From: Pseudoneobacillus rhizosphaerae | GTDB taxonomy: Bacteria; Bacillota; Bacilli; Bacillales; Cytobacillaceae | Direction: 5' to 3' | Length of the DNA stretch: 64,000 nucleotides | Assembly: GCF_917563885.1 (NCBI RefSeq) | Contig: NZ_CAKJTG010000003.1 | Coordinates: forward strand, 1-64,000 | Shown: one piece after another, positions 29,204-38,307 of the stretch | Numbering within the stretch: the first letter of the stretch is position 1 | How the letters are laid out: every line of letters starts with the position of its first letter | Made by a program: the position numbers and the translations under genes | The notes under the pieces: model-generated | Databases searched by the model: none | What the model was told of the DNA's origin: nothing | Seen by the model: the letters and a program-made list of their open reading frames with translations, nothing else

Positions 29204-31834
29204 TTGTTACGATTTATTTTGAAAAATTGGCTTCGAAATAAAAAACGAATGCTACCGATGTTGATTGGTGCCCTCATCATTAGCTCTGGACTAGGGCACA
29301 TTTCGGGGGTGCAAGAAACGAGCAGAGGCACGATTGAGTATCTTTTACAAAAGAAGTGGAAGTCTGCTTATGATATTGTGGTGCGGCCGCCAGATTCTAG
29401 AAGTATAACGGAAGAGCACCGGCTGCTCGAGCCGAACTATTTAAGTGGGATTTCAGGTGGAATCTCTCTTGAACAGCTAGACAGGATTAAAAAAATGGAG
29501 GATGTAGCGGTTGCTGCTCCCATCTCGGTTATAGGAAATACATCAGCGCTTGTGACGTTTGATACGTTGAAACAGGGGAAAATGGAGGAGCCAGGGGTTT
29601 ATAGTATTACCTTTAAAACCGTGTCGGATAATGGGTATCGAGAAGAAGAACGGGATTCTTTCACCTCTTACTTTACAACAGATGAATGGGCTCCAGCAAA
29701 CGATGTACCTGAGGCATATTTTCCTTATGGGTTAGTCGGTTGGCCAGGGAGGTTATTTTCACAAACCAATCAATTATTAGTCGGTGTCGATCCTGCTGAG
29801 GAAGCGAAGTTGGTTGGACTTGATCAATCCATCGTCAAAATGGGTTTTAGCCGATACTTTCGAGATGAAGATAAGGTTACAGTAAGTGAAGGGAATCATA
29901 CGAATCGAGGGAAAGCTTTTACCATGTCCCATATTCCGCTTCTTGTAAGCAGTGAACCTTTCGTGAATGAAACCTATGAGTTTACAATACGAAAATTAGA
30001 TCTTCCTTTTTCTGATAAAGAGACGGCCAAGAAAACGATGGAAACGGTATTAGAAAAAGGTGGAGAAACATATTTAAAGAGTATTGAATCAAAGCCATTC
30101 AAAGAGTATACGTTTGATTCGAAGCTAGGGCACAGGATTTTTCTTGGGAAGCTGACAGGGATTGACCCTGAAACGCAAGACACGTTTTCCCACCCCAAAT
30201 ATGATGCTGACTTTTCTTGGTTGATCACGACAAAGGCTTCACCTCTAGAATATAAAGAAATTCAGAGTCCATATAAAGAGAAATGGAATTACGCCTTTGA
30301 AATTGAGCCTCAAAAAATCTATTCAGGTGGTGCAAACGAAAGGTACGGCTATCGAGCTTTAAATTATTATTCAGAAGATGTGTTTGACTCTCCGAAAATG
30401 GATCCTTACTACGTGGGAGTTTATGATCCTACGAAACTTGCTTTAACAATGGATCCTTTAACGGATGTACCGATGGAAACGTATCGCCCAGCCACAGCTA
30501 ATCTTGTGCTAGATAAGGATGGGGAGCCGGTTAATCCTCCAGTCACCATACAAAATGAAGGATCAGCTTATAGTCTTTTAACAAGTCCACCAGTATTACT
30601 AACGACAATTGATGCCGCAAAGAGCATTATGGGTGATAAGCCAATTAGTGCCATTCGAGTGAAGGTGGCGGGAGTCGATACCTTTAGTGAAGAAAGTCAG
30701 GCAACCCTTGAGAAGGTTGCCAAGGAGATTGAAGAGCAAACCGGACTCATCACGGATATTACGTTAGGTTCTTCACCGCAACAAACCTTAACCTATGTTC
30801 CTAAAATGGGATCAAAAGAGGCAATGGGCTGGATTGAGCAGCCATGGGTTCATATTGGAGCATCAATAGGAATTTTTAAAGAATCGAAAGTTGCCTCAAG
30901 TTCCTTAATGTTTATCATCATGTTAGTAGCCGTCATTTACGTCATTTCGACGAATATCGTCTCGTTTTTAGCTCGTAAAAAAGAACTTGCCTTGCTGCTA
31001 GCCATAGGCTGGAAAAATAGATATTTAGTTAAAATGGTATTCTATGAGGCACTTATTCTAGGCGTATTTGTAGCTGTGTCCTCTTTGACGATGAGTTTGA
31101 TTGCCTATTTCCAAAGTGATGATGAAGTACCGATTTCAATCATAAAATTTATCATCATAGGGTTAATTGGCTTTTTGATCTATCTATTGGGAGCAATTGT
31201 TCCAGCCTTTATAGTAGGTAGAATTCAACCGAAAGAAGCAATGAGTGCAGGCGAAATTTCGCAGAATTCACGCCGATTAACAAAGGTCAATGGAATTTTC
31301 TCGATGGCCATTGGACATTTTTTTGGTAAATGGAAGCGGAATGCTTTGTCCGTCATATCGATACTTTTGCCTACCTCACTTTTGATGTTTTTCATCTTTA
31401 TTTCTTTCCGATTAAAAGGGGTTCTCTATACCACTTGGCTAGGGGAGTTTGTTGCGATGGAAATTGGTGTGTCCTACTATATTATTGTTGGAGTATGCTT
31501 ATTAATTGCCATCTTAACAACGTATGAAATCATGTGGCAGAATGTCACGGAAAGAAGTGCAGAACTATCGGTGTTAAAAGCGTTTGGTTGGAGCAATAGC
31601 TCCGTGCAATCCCTAGTGCTGATGGAAGGACTCATAACGGGAATCCTCTCAGGTATATTTGGCTACCTATTATCACTAGGAATGATTAACCTTATCTATC
31701 AACAACTCGTGATAAAAGAAATTTGGTTACTTTCTCTTGCGATTATTCCCATCATCGTCGGACTCATAGGTGCTTTTATCCCTGCACGAATGGCTGTACG
31801 TATTAATCCGGTGAAGGGGATGAATCGGTTGTAG
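29204..31834 (+). CDS. ABC transporter permease, FtsX-like, large
   Basis: About 876 residues. The first transmembrane helix (KRMLPMLIGALIISSGLG) is followed by an extracytoplasmic domain of about 520 residues. Then come three helices around 570-680 (SSLMFIIMLVAVIYVIS onward) and a second FtsX-like set of four from about 715 to the end, each with the conserved ALLLAIGWK/LSVLKAFGWS coupling-helix motif. The TTG at 29204 lies eight bases after GGAGG; a GTG three codons earlier overlaps that site. With the upstream ATPase it forms a two-gene exporter. The substrate cannot be predicted. Confidence 0.9.
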   Translation: MLRFILKNWLRNKKRMLPMLIGALIISSGLGHISGVQETSRGTIEYLLQKKWKSAYDIVVRPPDSRSITEEHRLLEPNYLSGISGGISLEQLDRIKKMEDVAVAAPISVIGNTSALVTFDTLKQGKMEEPGVYSITFKTVSDNGYREEERDSFTSYFTTDEWAPANDVPEAYFPYGLVGWPGRLFSQTNQLLVGVDPAEEAKLVGLDQSIVKMGFSRYFRDEDKVTVSEGNHTNRGKAFTMSHIPLLVSSEPFVNETYEFTIRKLDLPFSDKETAKKTMETVLEKGGETYLKSIESKPFKEYTFDSKLGHRIFLGKLTGIDPETQDTFSHPKYDADFSWLITTKASPLEYKEIQSPYKEKWNYAFEIEPQKIYSGGANERYGYRALNYYSEDVFDSPKMDPYYVGVYDPTKLALTMDPLTDVPMETYRPATANLVLDKDGEPVNPPVTIQNEGSAYSLLTSPPVLLTTIDAAKSIMGDKPISAIRVKVAGVDTFSEESQATLEKVAKEIEEQTGLITDITLGSSPQQTLTYVPKMGSKEAMGWIEQPWVHIGASIGIFKESKVASSSLMFIIMLVAVIYVISTNIVSFLARKKELALLLAIGWKNRYLVKMVFYEALILGVFVAVSSLTMSLIAYFQSDDEVPISIIKFIIIGLIGFLIYLLGAIVPAFIVGRIQPKEAMSAGEISQNSRRLTKVNGIFSMAIGHFFGKWKRNALSVISILLPTSLLMFFIFISFRLKGVLYTTWLGEFVAMEIGVSYYIIVGVCLLIAILTTYEIMWQNVTERSAELSVLKAFGWSNSSVQSLVLMEGLITGILSGIFGYLLSLGMINLIYQQLVIKEIWLLSLAIIPIIVGLIGAFIPARMAVRINPVKGMNRL

Positions 31835-31863
31835 TGATCCCAAGTGCCACTTACAACAAATCG

Positions 31864-31892
31864 AAAGAGCAACCAAATTGGTTGCTCTTTTA
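31864..31892. terminator. bidirectional terminator
   Basis: Perfect palindrome AAAGAGCAACCAA/TTGGTTGCTCTTT between the convergent permease and the FbpB-like gene; it overlaps the stop codon of the latter. Confidence 0.85.
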
Positions 31893-32024
31893 TGATATTT
31901 GTAACTTATTGTAATGCTTATTATCAATTTTGATTTCAATTCTCTCAATCGCTTTTGTATCCCGAATGATTTCTTGCTTGTTTTCTAAGATTAATTCCTT
32001 GAAGCTTAGTTTTCGTTTTCTCAT
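31890..32024 (-). CDS. FbpB-family small basic protein
   Basis: 44 residues, too short for routine ORF calls: starts MRKRKLSFKELILENKQEII and continues RDTKAIERIEIKIDNK. The MRKRKxSFKELxxENKxE start is the hallmark of the FbpB family of iron-sparing basic proteins, which in B. subtilis act with the FsrA small RNA under Fur. GCGGAGGA lies upstream at good spacing. A weak Fur-like sequence (GATAATGAATAGAAT, complement near 32058-32075) precedes it. The protein is cytosolic and lysine-rich. Confidence 0.8.
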   Translation of the reverse strand: MRKRKLSFKELILENKQEIIRDTKAIERIEIKIDNKHYNKLQIS

Positions 32025-32089
32025 GATAAATTCCTCCGCTATCTAATTTTTTTTGAAATTCTATTCATTATCGTTCCGTGTATTGGTAT

Positions 32090-32224
32090 TTATTTTGCCC
32101 ATTGACTCAATACTTGATCTCTTGCAATCTGAAATATTTCTTCTTCTGTTTGGTCTTTGTTAGCAATGACATTAGTTTGATAGATTTTCCCTTCGAGTTG
32201 AACATCAATCGTATATTTGTACAT
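32090..32224 (-). CDS. small BA3454-family stress-response-type protein
   Basis: 44 residues: MYKYTIDVQLEGKIYQTNVI, then ANKDQTEEEIFQIARDQVL and a terminal SQWAK. This matches my memory of the BA3454 family (beta hairpin with YQTNV, then a helix ending QW), found across Bacillaceae with no defined biochemical role. AAAAGGTG lies before the ATG. It lies 65 bases upstream of the FbpB-like gene on the same strand and may share its transcript. Confidence 0.7.
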   Translation of the reverse strand: MYKYTIDVQLEGKIYQTNVIANKDQTEEEIFQIARDQVLSQWAK

Positions 32225-32275
32225 AATAATTGTGCACCTTTTCTTTCTTCCATTTTTTTTATTTTATCGTAGGAC

Positions 32276-32539
32276 TTAAGCTTCCTTAGCTTGTTGATCC
32301 TGATGCAGTAGAGCTTCTAGGCTGTAAATATGTTGAATGAGCTTTTGAATATCGGTTTTGGCATTTGCAATAAACTCACATTCTTGTTTCGTATACGGCC
32401 TTTGTGTATCCCCATTAGGTGCCACATCGTAGAAAACCACATTTCCTACAACAACCCTACACATTTCCCATTTTTCATTTGTTAGTTGATTACAACGATT
32501 TTCAATCTTGCGAAATTCTCTTTCTGTCAAAATGGACAT
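32276..32539 (-). CDS. small conserved protein of unknown function
   Basis: 87 residues, hydrophilic, with an N-terminal helix (LTEREFRKIENRCNQL), a short strand-rich centre (RVVVGNVVFYDVAPNG) and a helical C-terminal half ending QDQQAKEA. GAGGGA precedes the ATG. Not recognised. It lies upstream of the two very small genes on the same strand. Confidence 0.6.
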   Translation of the reverse strand: MSILTEREFRKIENRCNQLTNEKWEMCRVVVGNVVFYDVAPNGDTQRPYTKQECEFIANAKTDIQKLIQHIYSLEALLHQDQQAKEA

Positions 32540-32968
32540 CCCTATCCCTCAATCCTTTTTATGCTTTTCACTATGACAATGTTGTTTTTGTGTATAAAAG
32601 AATTATAAGGGATAAGACATTGGCCTGAGAATGTCATCACGATAGGTGTCCCAAATTTGTCACAAAGCCTGTCACAATTTCTTCAATTATTTGAATCTTT
32701 AATCTGATTCCATCCGCAAAAAAAAGAGGCAGTCTCAAGATTGCCTCTTCCACTCTGAAGAATAAGTGTAAAACAGCATGCTGGAAGGTGAAACCTCTCC
32801 GCATGTAGAAGCCGGATCCTAAGGTGGAATAATCAACCTATAATTAAACCCACTTTATCAAAATTCCAAAAAATAGTTAGCAGTTTTGATTCACTTTTTA
32901 TAATGATATATTTACTAGAAAAGGGAATAGGTTAACCAACTCGTTGAGATAGGAAGAAGGAGTATAAA
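32540..32968. other. intergenic region with an orphan terminator
   Basis: No supported gene. The hairpin at 32724-32748 (AAGAGGCA/TGCCTCTT) has a T8 tail on the minus strand, but no minus-strand gene ends there, so a gene may have been lost. Confidence 0.4.
32724..32748 (-). terminator. orphan rho-independent terminator
   Basis: Stem AAGAGGCA/TGCCTCTT with T8 in the minus direction. Confidence 0.6.
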
Positions 32969-33725
32969 TTGAGATTAATAAGCTGGAACTCCCAAAGGTT
33001 TGCAAGAAGCGGACCGGATTAAATTGACAATTCCATCGTTTGGAACAATCACATATGACTTTGTTAAAATGCTGTTGGATGAGTTAAAACATAGAGGGCT
33101 GTAATATGAAGTAGCAGCTCAAAATGAAAATCAACAGTTGACAAATATTCCGGATAGCAACGGAAATAGGATTAGTTTCTTAGACCGGGATGTCTTATTG
33201 ATTCGAAAAGATCATCAACTTAAGGTTATTAAAAAACAAGAATCGAATTTCACAGCGAATTTTAACGGGATTCTTCAGGGATGGTCCTCTATTGATGTTC
33301 AAATGGACAGACAGGTTTTTAGAATGATCAATACCCATTTAGATCCTCTTAATCCTACAATCAGGAATGCCCAAGCATTGGAGTTAATGAATGGTCCAGC
33401 CAATAGTATTCTCCCATTGATTATAACAGGAGATTTAAATGCTCCCCCTAACAGCTTAGCTTACAGGATATTTATTGATAATGGATTTCATGATGTTTGG
33501 AGCGAAGTAGGTAAAGGTTCCGGATTAACCTGTTGCCAGGGATCCGATCTTTTGAATACACTTTCCACTTTGATTAGAAGAATAGACTATATACTGTATA
33601 AAAATGGATGGAGGCCGGAGAAAGCAGAATTAATTGGAGAATCCGAGAGTGATCGAACAAATACGGGTCTCTGGCCATCCGATCATGCAGGAGTATGGGC
33701 TAGATTAGAGAACGAAGGGGAGTGA
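32969..33725 (+). pseudogene. endonuclease/exonuclease/phosphatase-family gene, disrupted
   Basis: A TTG at 32969 behind GAAGGAG starts MRLISWNSQR, the usual N-terminus of this metal-dependent phosphoesterase fold. Then a frame change leads to LQEADRIKLTIPSFG, a TAA interrupts at 33102-33104, and the frame continues to the end. Later motifs are intact: NTHLDP, ITGDLNAPPNS (metal-binding Asp/Asn) and PSDHAGVWARL (catalytic His). The distance between the N-terminus and the LQEAD motif is far too short, so an internal deletion has removed the second strand region. At least two lesions make this a pseudogene. Confidence 0.8.
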
Positions 33726-33832
33726 CGGTTCTGGCGTTATTTTAGGAAAAAGCTGTGTTAAAGGCTAATGTTGTTTATTAGCACCTGCAGCGGAAATCAA
33801 CAGTCTTCTTTAACACAGCCTAGGAAAAAAGG

Positions 33833-33857
33833 AAGCGCGGGAACGGTCCCTGCGCTT
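33833..33857 (-). terminator. rho-independent terminator
   Basis: Stem AAGCGC-GGGA/TCCC-T-GCGCTT with T6 on the minus strand, after the DMT transporter stop. A larger inverted repeat (GCTGTGTTAAAG and CTTTAACACAGC) lies just beyond, at about 33750-33821. Confidence 0.75.
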
Positions 33858-33867
33858 TGACCTTTTG

Positions 33868-34704
33868 TTAAAGTTTTGTTAGCACTATCCCAATTAATGC
33901 TGAAATAACGCCGATGATTTGGTACAATTTAAGCCTTTCTTTATAAAGCCAACAGCTACTAAGGACGACAACTAAACAACTTAAACTAACAATTGGGAAT
34001 ACAATGCTTGCTACTCCAGTACTTAGAGCAAAAAAGTAGCTGCTATAACCTACGACACTAATACATCCAATAATGATACCCAATTTTAACTCTTTTCGTT
34101 GCCATTTTTCCTTCATAAATAAACTATTAATCATTAAATAGACTGCTCCGCCACCATACATACAAACAAGCGTATTAATAGAATCAATATGGAAATACGA
34201 AGTAGTCTTCATGAGCACACCGAGTACACCAAAGGACGTAACTGATAATAAAACGCGGTACATCCACGGCTTATATTCCATTTTAACACCATTACCAGGT
34301 ACATATTGGATGATAGCTGCAGAAGCAAGCATAACAATAATGCCGATCCACTGAATAAGTGTGATGTGCTCCTGAAATATAAGAGCTGCACTTAGAATAG
34401 GAATAACCGTATTTGTGCTAATAAGTGGCGAGGTTATACTCGCAGGTCCTTTTTCAAATGCCATAGACATTTGAATATTACCATTTGCATTTAAGATGCC
34501 GATGACTGCACCTAGTACGATTGTTAAACTATTAAAAGATGCAAACCCAATAACTGTTCCATAGCTAAACATTAATAAAAACGCAATAAGATAAAAGAAA
34601 AACTGCATATGTACCTTTGATAGTCCTTTTCCTGACGTGACCTTAAAAATCATATTATTGATTCCAAAGCAAAGCATTGTCAGAACAGCTGCTACAATCC
34701 ACAT
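33868..34704 (-). CDS. EamA/DMT-superfamily transporter
   Basis: 278 residues and ten transmembrane helices in the two-repeat (5+5) layout of the drug/metabolite transporter superfamily. The first repeat ends with STNTVIPILSAALIFQEHIT and the second with PIVSLSCLVVVLSSCWLYKERL, the paired conserved positions of EamA domains. The start follows AAGGGAGAG. Substrate unknown (amino acids, sugars or metabolites are typical). Single gene. Confidence 0.88.
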   Translation of the reverse strand: MWIVAAVLTMLCFGINNMIFKVTSGKGLSKVHMQFFFYLIAFLLMFSYGTVIGFASFNSLTIVLGAVIGILNANGNIQMSMAFEKGPASITSPLISTNTVIPILSAALIFQEHITLIQWIGIIVMLASAAIIQYVPGNGVKMEYKPWMYRVLLSVTSFGVLGVLMKTTSYFHIDSINTLVCMYGGGAVYLMINSLFMKEKWQRKELKLGIIIGCISVVGYSSYFFALSTGVASIVFPIVSLSCLVVVLSSCWLYKERLKLYQIIGVISALIGIVLTKL

Positions 34705-34874
34705 TTAAAATCCTTCTCTCCCTTTTATAGAATTATTTTAATATAGATTCCACGGAATTCAAAGATGTTTATTAATGATTAAAATAGGTCCAAGGGGGAT
34801 AGGTCTGTTGTCCACCTTATTTTTTCAAATTATTTCAAAGCAACCAGAAAAATTGGGACATGCCTGTCCCTTTG

Positions 34875-35250
34875 GACCTACGGAAGCGAATGGGAACGCT
34901 ACAGAAACCAATTTGACCGGACCAATACCAGAGATCACTTCAAAGAATACAAAAGAGAAGTTTAATCCTCTACCATTCGAGCAAATAATTGATTATTTGA
35001 ATGCCAAAACCCAATCCAATTACAAAGCTAAATCGAAAAAACTCAGGAATTGATAATCGCCAGTTGGAGTGAAGGCTTTACATTGGAGGACTAAAAGAAG
35101 GTAATCGACTTAAAAACAGAGGAATGGCTGTATGGTCTGTATTGGAACAAATTCTTGCGACCACAAACCTTATTCGAACCCAAGTTTGAAGCCTACGTAA
35201 ATCAAAAATCTCCCAACAAATTGTGTCAGGAAGAGGAGTTTAAATCTTAA
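34875..35250 (+). pseudogene. phage DnaD-like replication protein, C-terminal remnant
   Basis: The frame contains FNPLPFEQIIDYLNAKTQSN then, after a frame change, ELIIASWSEGFTLED, a TAA, KKVIDLKTEEWL, and FLRPQTLFEPKFEAYVNQK. This is the conserved C-terminal domain of phage replisome organiser (DnaD/phage_rep) proteins, in its normal order. At least one frameshift and one stop are present, and the N-terminal DNA-binding part is gone. The 5' side carries a GGGACATGCCTGTCCC palindrome. It is the only phage trace in the window. Confidence 0.75.
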
Positions 35251-35323
35251 TGACTAACTTGAAGACGTTATATCGATTTTCTACAGCTAATGATAAAATA
35301 GACAAAAATATTATGCAAAGGAA

Positions 35324-35381
35324 GTGCCAGGCACTACTTGTGGACAATGTACCTAATTTGTCCATGGATGGTGCCTGGCAC
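35324..35381. repeat. GTGCCAGGCAC-family palindrome (type A, complete)
   Basis: Outer arms GTGCCAGGCAC and GTGCCTGGCAC enclose a core with TTGTGGACAA and TTTGTCCA. Each outer arm is itself an 11-nt near-palindrome. It lies between the DnaD remnant and the CDF pseudogene. Confidence 0.85.
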
Positions 35382-35598
35382 CAACTTTACATCTGAAAAT
35401 GATGGTTATAGACACCGTGTAAAGGGAGTAGACCAGCAGGCCCAAGGTAATAAATAAAAAAAGTAATCGGCATTTTTCTCTAAGGAAACATAGTTTTCTT
35501 CCTCTTATATTTGTTTACCATGTAAAAAAGATTGCTATAGACCCACTCGGCTTCCCTCTGCTATTATAAATTGGCTATTAAGGGTGGCATATTAATTT

Positions 35599-36420
35599 AT
35601 GGAGGAAACAAAATATCAAGATCTTAAACGCGGTGAAACGGCGCAAGGATTAGCATTATTTCTTATATAATTTTATCCATATTGAAAGTAGTCATTGGTC
35701 TATGGGCAGGGTCTGAAGAAATAAAAGGCAGATGGTCTAAACAATGCAACCGACATTGTTGCTTCTATAGCTGTATTAATAGGATTAAGGTTTGCCCAAA
35801 GCCAGCTGATAAAAATCATCCATATGGTCATTGGAAAGCTGAGACTGTCGCTTCTATGGTTGCTTCATTTATAATGGCTGCGGTGGGGATTCAAGTTGTT
35901 TATCAGGCGGTTCATAAATCTATTATTGGAGAATATCAATCACCAGATTTGATTTCTGCATGGGTAGGTATTTTCGCTGCAGTTGTCATGTACTTTGTTT
36001 ATCGTTTTAACAGAAACCTGGCTAGAGAAATCAAAAGTCAATCTGTTATGGCGGCAGCAAAGGACAATTTATCCGATGCATTGGTCAGTATAGGGACTGT
36101 AATTAGAATCATTGGCGCTCAGCTGGGACTACCGTGGTTAGACCCAGTGGCTGCAGTAATTGGGTTTAATAATATGTAAGACAGCTTGGGAAATCTTTAG
36201 AGATGCATCTCACCATTTAACAGATGGTTTTGATGAAGAAGAGATACTGATTTATAAGGATACGATTATTAATACTAATGGAGTAAGAGGCGTTAAGGAT
36301 ATTAAAGCGCGGTATTATGGTAAAAATCAAGTGGTTGATGTGGTCATATTAGTGCATTCTGAGCTTAGTCTAAAGGAAGCGCACAATATCGCTGTTCATG
36401 TTGAACCTCTTGTACGATGA
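35599..36420 (+). pseudogene. cation diffusion facilitator (YdfM-like), multiply frameshifted
   Basis: Four frame changes or stops break a CDF metal transporter: after GLALFLI near 35668, after ...SEEIK (35730; the lost DGLNNATD motif is out of frame), after GLRFAQS near 35805, and at VIGFNNM (36175-36180). Pieces recognisable in order are MEETKYQDLKRGE, NNATDIVASIAVLIGLRFAQ, DKNHPYGHWKAETVASM, AAAKDNLSDALVSIG, and the cytoplasmic ASHHLTDGFDEEEIL. It is closely similar in layout to B. subtilis YdfM. The C-terminus stops early as well. No functional protein is expected. Confidence 0.85.
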
Positions 36421-36482
36421 TTTTAAATGCTAAGGAATTTCGAATATTGAAGCTTTCTATCATGTAGCAAGGAGTGTTACTT

Positions 36483-38252
36483 TTGTCGAGTTTTAAAGCT
36501 TATAGTTATTTTGTAAAACCTTATTGGAAGTTAGTCATAATCACTATGGTAATTGGAATGATTAAGTTTGCAATTCCTATGACTCTCCCATTTGTAATGA
36601 AGTATGTTATTGACCAGATTTTGTTAGGATCTATGCCATTAGAAGATAAGATTACTAGACTTCTTTATGTCATTGCTGTTACTTTTGTTTTATTTGTTGT
36701 CATCCGATTACCAATTGAATATTATCGTCAGTATTTTGCTCAATTAATTACAAGCAGAGTCCTTTATGATATGCGTAATAAGCTATATGCACATATTCAA
36801 AAGCTATCTCTAAGATTTTATCAGAATCGAAAAGTCGGCGAAGTAATTTCACGAATTATGAATGATGTTGAGCAAACAAAAAACATTGTAGAAACTGGTA
36901 TGATGAATATTTGGTTGGATATCTTTTCTCTTTCCATTGCACTTTTATTTATGTTTTTTATGGACCCGATTTTAACATTGATTTCAATAGCAGTCTTGCC
37001 TTTTTATGGAATGGCAGTTAAAAAACTTTATAAAAGATTAAAGGATTTAACAAAATCGAGATCACAATCTTTAGCAGAAATGCAAGGCTATCTTCATGAA
37101 CGTGTAAATGGAATCGCTGTAACTAAGAGCTTTACTCTTGAGGAATATGAAGAACAGCAGTTTGATAAAAAGAATAATCAGTTCTTACATAAAGCTTTAA
37201 GTTTAACAAGATGGAATGCTCTCACTAATTCAATTATTAATACGTTAACAGATATCTCTCCTTTACTTGTTATTGGATTCGGAGGATATATGGTTTTGAA
37301 AGGGAGTATAACCATAGGAGCGTTTGTGGCATTCTTTGCTTACTTAGACAGGATTTACAGTCCACTTCGAAGACTTGTAAATTCATCCACCATTCTTACG
37401 CAGGCTACGGCATCTTTTGATCGAGTGATGGAATTGTGGGAAGAACCATTTGACATTATGGATAAACCAAATGCCAGAGACATTAGCCAATTTCAGGGTG
37501 AAATTCGTTTTAATGATGTTTGGTTTAAATATGATGAACAGTCAAATTGGGCATTAAAGAACATTCATTTATCCATATCCCGAGGTGAAACAATCGCTTT
37601 AGTGGGGATGAGTGGCGGTGGAAAGTCATCTTTAGTAAGCTTAATCTCTCGCTTTTATGATATACAGAAGGGTTCCATTATGATTGATGGGACAGATATA
37701 AGAGATATGAAAATAAAGGGCCTAAGGAAAAACGTTGGGATGGTGTTACAAGACAACATCTTATTTAGTGGTACTATTCGAGATAACATTCTCTTGGGAA
37801 ATCCTGAGTGTACTAATGAGGAAATTGTTTTAGCGGCAAAGGCTGCGAATGCACATGATTTTATTACTCAATTACCAAACGGGTATGATACGGAGATTGG
37901 TGAAAAGGGAGTTAAGCTTTCAGGAGGACAGAAGCAACGGGTTGCTATTGCTCGTGTATTTCTAAAAAGTCCACGTATTTTAATTCTAGATGAGGCTACT
38001 TCTGCTTTAGACTTAGAATCAGAACACTTAATCCAGGAAGCATTGGAAGAATTGAAAAAAGACAGGACGACCATTATTGTGGCTCATCGGCTTTCAACAA
38101 TTACCTCAGCTGACCAAATTGTTTTATTAAAAGATGGAGAAATCAAGGAAAAAGGTACACATGAGCAGTTAATGGATCTGGCTGGATATTATGCAAGCTT
38201 ATATAATATTCAAAATTTAAATGAAGGTAAAAAAGAACTAGCAAGCTATTAG
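36483..38252 (+). CDS. ygaD: ABC exporter, fused permease-ATPase (YgaD-like)
   Basis: 589 residues: six transmembrane helices of the type I exporter fold (res 15-310) and a nucleotide-binding domain with Walker A VGMSGGGKSSLV, Q-loop VLQDNILFSG, signature KLSGGQKQR, Walker B RILILDEATSALD and the switch histidine in VAHRLST. The sequence from end to end follows B. subtilis YgaD, an uncharacterised homodimeric half-transporter. The TTG at 36483 has AAGGAG eight bases upstream; a GTG three codons earlier overlaps that site. The MATE gene follows after 55 bases. Confidence 0.92.
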   Translation: MSSFKAYSYFVKPYWKLVIITMVIGMIKFAIPMTLPFVMKYVIDQILLGSMPLEDKITRLLYVIAVTFVLFVVIRLPIEYYRQYFAQLITSRVLYDMRNKLYAHIQKLSLRFYQNRKVGEVISRIMNDVEQTKNIVETGMMNIWLDIFSLSIALLFMFFMDPILTLISIAVLPFYGMAVKKLYKRLKDLTKSRSQSLAEMQGYLHERVNGIAVTKSFTLEEYEEQQFDKKNNQFLHKALSLTRWNALTNSIINTLTDISPLLVIGFGGYMVLKGSITIGAFVAFFAYLDRIYSPLRRLVNSSTILTQATASFDRVMELWEEPFDIMDKPNARDISQFQGEIRFNDVWFKYDEQSNWALKNIHLSISRGETIALVGMSGGGKSSLVSLISRFYDIQKGSIMIDGTDIRDMKIKGLRKNVGMVLQDNILFSGTIRDNILLGNPECTNEEIVLAAKAANAHDFITQLPNGYDTEIGEKGVKLSGGQKQRVAIARVFLKSPRILILDEATSALDLESEHLIQEALEELKKDRTTIIVAHRLSTITSADQIVLLKDGEIKEKGTHEQLMDLAGYYASLYNIQNLNEGKKELASY

Positions 38253-38307
38253 AAAGCATTCCTTTTTAAAGCAACAATAATAATTCCAAACGAAAGAAGG
38301 AATTAAG

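Noticed and set aside
34775-35053. Plus-strand 92-codon frame as an intact gene
   Set aside because: Its start lies in a palindromic repeat and only its end matches the phage DnaD-like domain, which continues in another frame; treated as pseudogene.
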